From CAXTTV01 sp964247295 (lineage in GTDB: Bacteria; Chloroflexota; Ktedonobacteria; Ktedonobacterales; Ktedonobacteraceae), in assembly GCA_964247295.1 (NCBI GenBank), contig CAXTTV010000052.1, positions 1 to 27,056 of the forward strand: DNA of 27,056 nt, read 5' to 3'. Each line of letters opens with the position of its first letter. Positions within the stretch are counted from its first letter, which is position 1. The notes under the pieces were generated by a model that saw only the letters and a list, made by a program, of their open reading frames with translations, did no database searches and was not told the origin of the DNA. Of this stretch, positions 22,202-27,056 are shown piece by piece. Position numbers and translations under genes: made by a program.

Positions 22202-23320
22202 ATGCGTGTATTGATGATTTCAAAGGCCCTGGTGGCCGGTACTTCGCAGCGCAAACTGGAGGAATTGGCGAAGCTACCAGGCGTCGAACTGACGCTAGTC
22301 ACCCCGGAATACTGGCAGAGCGATGATGGCAGTAAGCAGGTTCTGGAGCGTATGTATACTCAAGGCTATACTATGGTGGTGACACCACTTCAGCTTAATG
22401 GCAACTTCCATATGCACTACTATCCAGAGCTCGGAAAGATTATGCGTGAGAGGCAACCCGAGGTGGTGCATATCGACGAAGAGCCGTATAATCTCGCGAC
22501 CTTTCTGGCGATGCGCCTCGCCAATAAGCATAAAGCAAAGGCTCTGTTCTTTACGTGGCAAAACTTGCTGCGCAACTATCCCCCTCCATTCCGACAGATG
22601 GAACTTTATAACTACGAGCACGCCGGGGCGGCGATCGCGGGCAACAAAGATGCGGAGACAGTGTTGCGCCAGAAAGGCTATACCGGCACGGTCCGGGTAA
22701 TTCCCCAATTTGGCTTCGATGTCGATATCTACAAGCGTAGCCAGCCGCGAGCGTCCCGTAAACCGGACGATCCCTTCACGATAGGCTTTATCGGTCGGCT
22801 GAAGCCAGAAAAGGGTCTAACGCTCATGGTTGAAGCTCTAACATTCCTGCCCGAGAACTGCCGGGCCGTCTTTATTGGCAACGGTCCTAGCAAAGAAGAG
22901 CTGGAGCAGCGCGCCCTTAAGCTGGGTGTAAACGATCGCGTCAGCTTTAAGCCTGGTGTCCCCACGGATCAGGTTCCGGCGGAGATGCAGCGGCTGGACG
23001 CCTTTGTACTGCCCTCACTTTCGCGTCCCAACTGGATTGAGCAGTTTGGGCGTGTCCTTCCAGAGGCCATGGCCTGCGAGACGCCTGTGATTGGCTCCGA
23101 CTCCGGCGAGATCCCCAATGTGATCGGCGATGCCGGACAAATCTTTCCCGAAGGGAATAGCCGGGCTCTGGCCGAATGCATCAAGAAGCTCATTAAAGAT
23201 CCTGCCTACTACACAGAACTTACCCTCAAAGGTCGTCAGAGGGTAATCGAGAACTACACGCAGGAGAGGATTGCCCACCAGACCTTCGAGGTCTATCAGC
23301 AGATGCTTCAGAACCGCTAA
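22202..23320 (+). CDS. GT4-family glycosyltransferase 3
   Basis: A 372-aa GT-B glycosyltransferase. The ATG abuts the previous stop codon with no gap, and GGAG lies in the preceding coding sequence, so expression is tightly coupled. It is more distant than the other two: MRVLMISKALVAG at the N-terminus, a donor domain with IGFIGRLKPEKGLTLMVEAL, and EQFGRVLPEAMACETPVIGSDSGEIP. The GRxxxEKG and E(x7)E signatures are the GT4 hallmarks. It ends the run of three; no polymerase, flippase or exporter is present, so the pathway is incomplete here or encoded elsewhere. Confidence 0.92.
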   Translation: MRVLMISKALVAGTSQRKLEELAKLPGVELTLVTPEYWQSDDGSKQVLERMYTQGYTMVVTPLQLNGNFHMHYYPELGKIMRERQPEVVHIDEEPYNLATFLAMRLANKHKAKALFFTWQNLLRNYPPPFRQMELYNYEHAGAAIAGNKDAETVLRQKGYTGTVRVIPQFGFDVDIYKRSQPRASRKPDDPFTIGFIGRLKPEKGLTLMVEALTFLPENCRAVFIGNGPSKEELEQRALKLGVNDRVSFKPGVPTDQVPAEMQRLDAFVLPSLSRPNWIEQFGRVLPEAMACETPVIGSDSGEIPNVIGDAGQIFPEGNSRALAECIKKLIKDPAYYTELTLKGRQRVIENYTQERIAHQTFEVYQQMLQNR

Positions 23321-23718
23321 TTTCTGTCAGGACCCCCACGCGTGTGAAGCGCCGGAGTTTTTGATGAGTATACAGAGAAGCTTTCGCCGCCTCACTGTAT
23401 GCTCACCACCTCTGTATTCCTCAAACATAGGATGGAGACATTGTTACGGCTCGTCACTTACCTCTCCCCTTTTTGTTCTCGTTGTGGCACTGGTTTTCCA
23501 ATAAAATCCCCGGCGAAGAAAAGATAAAAGCAGCGGTATCAGGGAATATTTATGTATATGCTTGAAATGTTGACAAATTTTTGAGCATTTTCATGCTACA
23601 TTCAAAAGAGCAAAAGCATAACTTGATAAGTTGTGTACTATCAAACAAGTGTTCTATACCATTTTTTGATAGAGATGAAAGCTTGCTCAACTTCTGTAAG
23701 TAGCTTGGAGAAACATGT
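23321..23718. other. Intergenic stretch with no firm gene
   Basis: About 400 bases. Short frames occur, one with a CxxC pair (CSRCGTGFP, near 23475-23500) and one from ATG 23364 with a fair ribosome site, but neither looks convincing. TTGACA is present at 23570-23575 and a TGCTACATT-like -10 at 23594-23602, but the spacing of 21 is too long for a confident promoter. Confidence 0.5.
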
Positions 23719-24071
23719 ATGTCAGAAGCAGCTCCTGAACCTTCGCAAACATCTGGTAAGTCCTTGGTTAACCTTAAAAGCTTTATTGCTTATGCGACTC
23801 ACGAACGCGAGTCAGGCATTTTAGGCGAACCGCGTGTAAATGTTAGGGAACGAAACAGACTGCTCCCTGGTGGCTGCCTCTTGCCAGACTCATTCTGGCT
23901 CTGATTATTATGGTTCTTGTTTGCTTTAATGGATTGTATTTTTTACAAGAACCAACATTCACATTTATGTCGCTTCTCGTAAAACTTATTTTTATTGGTA
24001 ACATCACATTTTATCTTTTTACGGCGCTCACATTTTTTGTGGAGAATTGGCGCGAAAAACAGGGAAAGTAG
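23719..24071 (+). pseudogene. Frameshifted small two-helix membrane protein gene
   Basis: A 61-codon frame starts at ATG 23719 with GGAG (23707-23710) 8 bases upstream. It encodes a soluble N-terminal part (MSEAAPEPSQ..., then FIAYATHERESGILGEP). It runs out of frame near 23863-23868. From there another frame, shifted by one base, reads WWLPLARLILALIIMVLVC, a membrane helix, then a second helix (LLVKLIFIGNITFYLFTALTFF) and a basic end, stopping at TAG 24069-24071. Restoring one C in the CCC run at 23865-23867 would join both into a protein of about 117 aa. It is a disrupted gene or a sequencing error in a short homopolymer. An independent second gene at ATG 23910 is less likely because no ribosome site precedes it. 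Confidence 0.6.
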
Positions 24072-24368
24072 AATAATCCTCCCCCTCTCGGTCACCAGGA
24101 GTAGCCCAAACACCCCTAAAATGTATCTTCATAAAAACTCTAAGCAGATATTAAACTGTTAACCTTATGCCTCATCTCCGTTAGCGGGAACCAGGTTGTT
24201 GATTTACGACAAGCACCTGAAATACCTCTCAGTCGGCTTCAAAAAGCATTTTAGCTGTATACGAACCCCCGTAGCGAAACGTAAAAATAATCGAAGAGAA
24301 AATGATTTAGCATGTAAATACACATTACTTATAAAAAACTGAACAGGCAATTTTAGGAAGAAACCGCC
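24072..24368. other. Intergenic stretch, no gene seen
   Basis: About 300 AT-rich bases upstream of the hybrid sensor kinase. An imperfect hairpin (around 24193-24222, CAGGT...ACCTG) has no T tract. No clear promoter is recognised. Confidence 0.5.
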
Positions 24369-26336
24369 ATGTGTGCCGATCGCTTCAACGCTTCACAACA
24401 CCCAGACGGGTATCAAAACCCGCGTTCATATACAGAGACGCGCACTGATGCTGACAAAACTCTTTTTCAGGCTGGCTTTGAACAAGCTCCAATTGGGATA
24501 GCTCACCTAAGCAGCAATGGACACATCTTACAAGCTAATCGCCGCCTTTGTTTCTTCCTGGGCTATAGTCGGGAAGAAATGATCCAACAGACGCTTACAG
24601 AGATGAGTGTCCTGAATGAGTACGATCAAGATTATGGACTTCTTCAGCAGATTTTTCGCGGAGAGTTGAAAACGAGTATCAGTGAGCGTCAACTTATTGA
24701 CAAACAAGGACAAAGACATTGGGCACGTATGACCATCTCTCCAGCCTATTTTGCTGAGGAAACTCCTGCATATCTTATCGCGATTATTGAGGATATCAAC
24801 GATCGCAAGCAGTTAGAGGCCCAGCTATTCGCGACCGAGCAGAAAGCGGGAGAAAACAGCAGCATCCCCGCAACCTTCGCGACCATGGCCGAAGGGATCT
24901 TTGTCTATGATGAGCGGGCCAGACTCATTCATATTAACACTGCCAATGGGAAGCTGGTCATGCGTGACATTACTGAGCAGCGTAGAATGGAGCGTGAGCT
25001 TGAGCAACGCACACAAGAATCGTTAGATACCCTGCTGAGAATGGCAGAGTCGTTGGTAGAGCTTCCAGAGGGTCTGACGGAGGAGAACCGCTACAGCGAT
25101 CTCGCGACCCGAAATGTGATGCAGAGGCTAGCGGAATTGACCAGAAGCATCATGCGAAAAAAACAGGTTGGGATCGTCGCGATCGATCCCCAGAACCAGA
25201 CACTTCAGCCAATTGTTGTTGTTGGGGGGACACCGGAGCAAGAGCAGCAATGGTGGCAAGAAGTGTCTGGCCTACGACCCGATCAACGAACGATTGACTC
25301 AAAAGTGCTCTCTCGACTCCAAGCAAACGAGGCTCTTATCGTTAATATTCCAAAAGAGCAGCAACAAGAGAGCGAAAGTAAAACACCTCTGGCAATTCTG
25401 GCCCCCATGACAACCGAAAATCAGCTTATCGGCATTCTGGCACTGGATTACGACGCCCAGGAAAACACCTATACGCGCGAGGATCTGGCACTGGCAAAAG
25501 CTATTGCCAAGCTTGCTGCCCTCGTTTTAGAGCGTGAGCGGCTCTTACAAGAGCGCGAAAAAAGTATGGCGCAAATGCTGGCACTCCATGAGACAAACCA
25601 GCGAATGGACAAATTTATTAGTATCGCCAGTCATGAGCTAAAAACGCCGATCACGACAATCAAGGGATACATTCAACTGGTGTCCCGCCGTCTGAAAACC
25701 GCTATTCACGCTCACACCGAAGAGGAGGAGCGGCAGAAAAAATCTTTGAGTGATATGCTTACTCGTATGGAGACCCAGATCGACCGACTCATCCGTCTGG
25801 AGAATGATCTGCTGGATGTATCGAGGATTAAAGCTGACCGATTGGATCTCAACCTCGAAGATTTTAACTTTTTAGAGGCTGTTCAGGACATCGTCAATGA
25901 CCATCGAGAGCTTTATGGCCCAAGGGAGATCACGTTAACGCTCCCCGAAGAGAGCAAGCTTCCCGTTCATGCCGATCCCGAGCGCATTGGACAGGTGGTA
26001 ACCAACTACCTGACGAATGCTCTTAAGTATTCTCCACCTAATAAGTCGGTGGAGGTCTGCGTCAGGCTTAAGGATAATCATGCTTACCTCTCCGTCATCG
26101 ACGAGGGACCAGGGCTACCAGAAAAGGAGCACGAGAAAATCTGGGATAGTTTTTATCGTGTGCGGGGCATAGATATTCAAAGCGGCTCTGGAGTTGGCCT
26201 GGGACTGGGATTGCACATCTGCCGTACCATCGTGGAACATCATCAGGGTCAGTATGGGATCGAGAGCAAGCCTGGACAGGGCTCAAAATTCTGGTTCAGC
26301 ATCCCTTTAACGGAGGAACAGCAGAAAACGGCCTGA
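24369..26336 (+). CDS. PAS-partial PAS-GAF sensor histidine kinase
   Basis: A 655-aa cytoplasmic sensor kinase with no membrane segment. The ATG follows AGGAAG by about 7 bases. Order of domains: PAS 1 (residues 32-150, FEQAPIGIAHLSSNG to IIEDINDRKQLE); a second PAS beginning MAEGIFVYDERARLIHIN (173-190) that jumps directly to VMRDITEQRRMEREL (197-211), so its middle is missing; a GAF domain (about 240-390, ending TREDLALAKAIAKLAALVLERE); HisKA with H-box SHELKTPITT and His 422; and HATPase with NYLTNALKYS and GSGVGLGLGLHICR. The signal is probably small-molecule or redox binding in the PAS or GAF domain. No response regulator is adjacent, so the partner is elsewhere or phosphorelay is indirect. 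Confidence 0.93.
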   Translation: MCADRFNASQHPDGYQNPRSYTETRTDADKTLFQAGFEQAPIGIAHLSSNGHILQANRRLCFFLGYSREEMIQQTLTEMSVLNEYDQDYGLLQQIFRGELKTSISERQLIDKQGQRHWARMTISPAYFAEETPAYLIAIIEDINDRKQLEAQLFATEQKAGENSSIPATFATMAEGIFVYDERARLIHINTANGKLVMRDITEQRRMERELEQRTQESLDTLLRMAESLVELPEGLTEENRYSDLATRNVMQRLAELTRSIMRKKQVGIVAIDPQNQTLQPIVVVGGTPEQEQQWWQEVSGLRPDQRTIDSKVLSRLQANEALIVNIPKEQQQESESKTPLAILAPMTTENQLIGILALDYDAQENTYTREDLALAKAIAKLAALVLERERLLQEREKSMAQMLALHETNQRMDKFISIASHELKTPITTIKGYIQLVSRRLKTAIHAHTEEEERQKKSLSDMLTRMETQIDRLIRLENDLLDVSRIKADRLDLNLEDFNFLEAVQDIVNDHRELYGPREITLTLPEESKLPVHADPERIGQVVTNYLTNALKYSPPNKSVEVCVRLKDNHAYLSVIDEGPGLPEKEHEKIWDSFYRVRGIDIQSGSGVGLGLGLHICRTIVEHHQGQYGIESKPGQGSKFWFSIPLTEEQQKTA

Positions 26337-26363
26337 TCTATTTCGTTGGACAGGTCGTTTTCC
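26328..26363 (+). terminator. Candidate terminator after the hybrid kinase gene
   Basis: ACGGCCTG (26328-26335) pairs with CAGGTCGT (26351-26358) with one wobble and a loop of 15 bases, followed by TTTTCC. The left arm includes the stop codon. Stem and tract are both modest. Confidence 0.45.
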
Positions 26364-26557
26364 GTTTATCGTGCCTATGACCATGGGTTTCAACTTTGTT
26401 TGATACCTCTCTTACAGATAGATAGTCTTATCTGCAACCGAAGCCATGAGCTCAGCGTTATAGTATAAAATAAGCAAAGACAATCTTGCATACTTGTTGG
26501 GAAGCAGCAAAAGCAGGAAAAAGGAGAGAGACATCATACTGATAGGAAGCCTGTTTG

Positions 26558-26586
26558 ATGACATGAAAAAAGGAATGATGTATAAT
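26558..26586 (+). promoter_or_regulatory. sigma-A promoter of the terminal Ser/Thr kinase gene
   Basis: ATGACA (26558-26563), 17 bases, then a perfect TATAAT (26581-26586). The gene's ribosome site AGGAG follows at 26612-26616, so the leader is about 30 bases. Confidence 0.75.
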
Positions 26587-26623
26587 AAGCCGCGAGGAAT
26601 AGCCTTTTAGTAGGAGACACAAG

Positions 26624-27056
26624 ATGAATGGTGACATGATCCAAAATGTCATCAAGGGACGGTATAAACTAATTGATGAGCGAGGCCGTGGCAGTTTTGC
26701 AACGGTCTATATCGCGCGTGACGAAGAAAATAACCGTATCTTTGCCATTAAAGTGATGCATCAAGATTTGGCTGATGACGGTGAGCTCCTGGCGCGCTTT
26801 CAGCGCGAGGCGCATATTCTCTTGAACCTGAGCGATCCCCATATTGTAAGAATCGTTGACTATGGGGATGATAACAATATGCACTATATCGTGATGGACT
26901 ACATCGACGGACAGAATTTGAAGTATTTTACGCTCAATGAGGGTCCGATGGAGTCGTTACGTGCATTAAATTATGCGCAGCAGATAGCGGAAGGACTGGA
27001 TACAGCATACAAGCATGGTGTGGTTCATCGAGATATCAAGCCGCAGAATATTCTGA
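26624..27056 (+). CDS. Ser/Thr protein kinase, N-terminal part (cut by window edge)
   Basis: The frame opens at ATG 26624, 7 bases after AGGAG, and is still open at the last base: 144 codons seen. The kinase N-lobe is canonical: GRGSFATVYIARDE for the glycine-rich loop, FAIKVMH with the VAIK lysine, and FQREAHILLNLSDPHIVRIVDYG. The hinge is YIVMDYIDGQNL, and the catalytic loop VVHRDIKPQNIL is intact, with the catalytic Asp and Asn. It is therefore expected to be an active Hanks-type kinase, in contrast to the degenerate domain in the helicase fusion. The C-lobe and any sensor or membrane part lie beyond the window. Confidence 0.92.
   Translation, partial: MNGDMIQNVIKGRYKLIDERGRGSFATVYIARDEENNRIFAIKVMHQDLADDGELLARFQREAHILLNLSDPHIVRIVDYGDDNNMHYIVMDYIDGQNLKYFTLNEGPMESLRALNYAQQIAEGLDTAYKHGVVHRDIKPQNIL

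Noticed and set aside
23364..23504. 46-residue frame from ATG 23364 with GGAG six bases upstream
   Set aside because: The ribosome site is fair but composition is not protein-like and no conserved motif is visible; kept only as a note.
23399..23527. Short frame with a CxxC pair (CSRCGTGFP) after the glycosyltransferases
   Set aside because: No ribosome site, only half a zinc ribbon, and too short to distinguish from chance.
23570..23602. Perfect TTGACA with a TGCTACATT-like -10
   Set aside because: Spacing of 21 bases is outside the usual 16-18 range.
26414..26434. CAGATA...TATCTG inverted repeat before the terminal kinase
   Set aside because: Arms are only 6 bp, no T tract, far from the promoter.
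1..27056. CRISPR arrays, insertion sequences, phage or conjugation genes
   Set aside because: No spaced direct repeats, terminal inverted repeats with transposase, or phage proteins were seen. The Rpn-family gene is called putative transposase in some families but has no element ends here.

Overview
The window is chromosomal DNA of a bacterium, most plausibly a member of the Ktedonobacteria (Chloroflexota). That placement is inferred from the protein styles seen together: PAS/GAF/histidine-kinase chains, Ser/Thr kinase domains, an Rpn-type nuclease, a ClpE-like protease ATPase with a CIRCE site, and a moderate GC content. No rRNA or other decisive marker is present. I see no CRISPR array, insertion sequence, phage module or origin. 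Most genes are housekeeping or metabolic, with small accessory islands.

Layout. 1-211: a complete tRNA-Trp(CCA) unit with promoter, encoded CCA end and terminator. 223-2518 (-): a metallo-beta-lactamase-fold hydrolase followed by a DUF4118-type membrane histidine kinase. 2632-5068 (-): a ClpE-type AAA+ unfoldase with its own terminator, a sigma-A promoter and a near-perfect CIRCE (HrcA) element overlapping the -35. 5377-7298 (+): a promoter, a possible 39-aa leader ORF, an APH-fold phosphotransferase and a histidine phosphatase, closed by a bidirectional terminator. 7312-9458 (-): a repeat-rich YtxH-like membrane protein, a C-terminal remnant of an Rpn-family gene, and an intact Rpn-family gene. 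9554-12986 (+): prfA with a long structured leader, then a class V aminotransferase and a HAD hydrolase. 13005-14634 (-): an NrtR-type Nudix/winged-helix regulator and a nicotinamidase-like hydrolase behind a promoter with a perfect palindromic operator, which reads as a self-contained NAD-metabolism regulon.

14687-23320 (+): a very unusual fusion of a degenerate Ser/Thr kinase domain to a DinG/XPD-type iron-sulfur helicase; a zinc-ribbon, low-complexity, HTH-like protein; a HIT hydrolase; and a tight run of three GT4 glycosyltransferases. 23321-24368 is gene-poor and holds a frameshifted small two-helix membrane protein gene. 24369-26336 (+): a PAS/partial PAS/GAF hybrid histidine kinase. 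26624 to the end: the start of a catalytically intact Ser/Thr kinase, cut by the window edge.

The strongest candidates for something undescribed are the pseudokinase-DinG fusion, the zinc-ribbon/HTH protein beside it, and HrcA/CIRCE control of a clpE-type gene. The NrtR operator is the clearest testable regulatory prediction. All functional statements come from reading motifs by eye; no database search was run.
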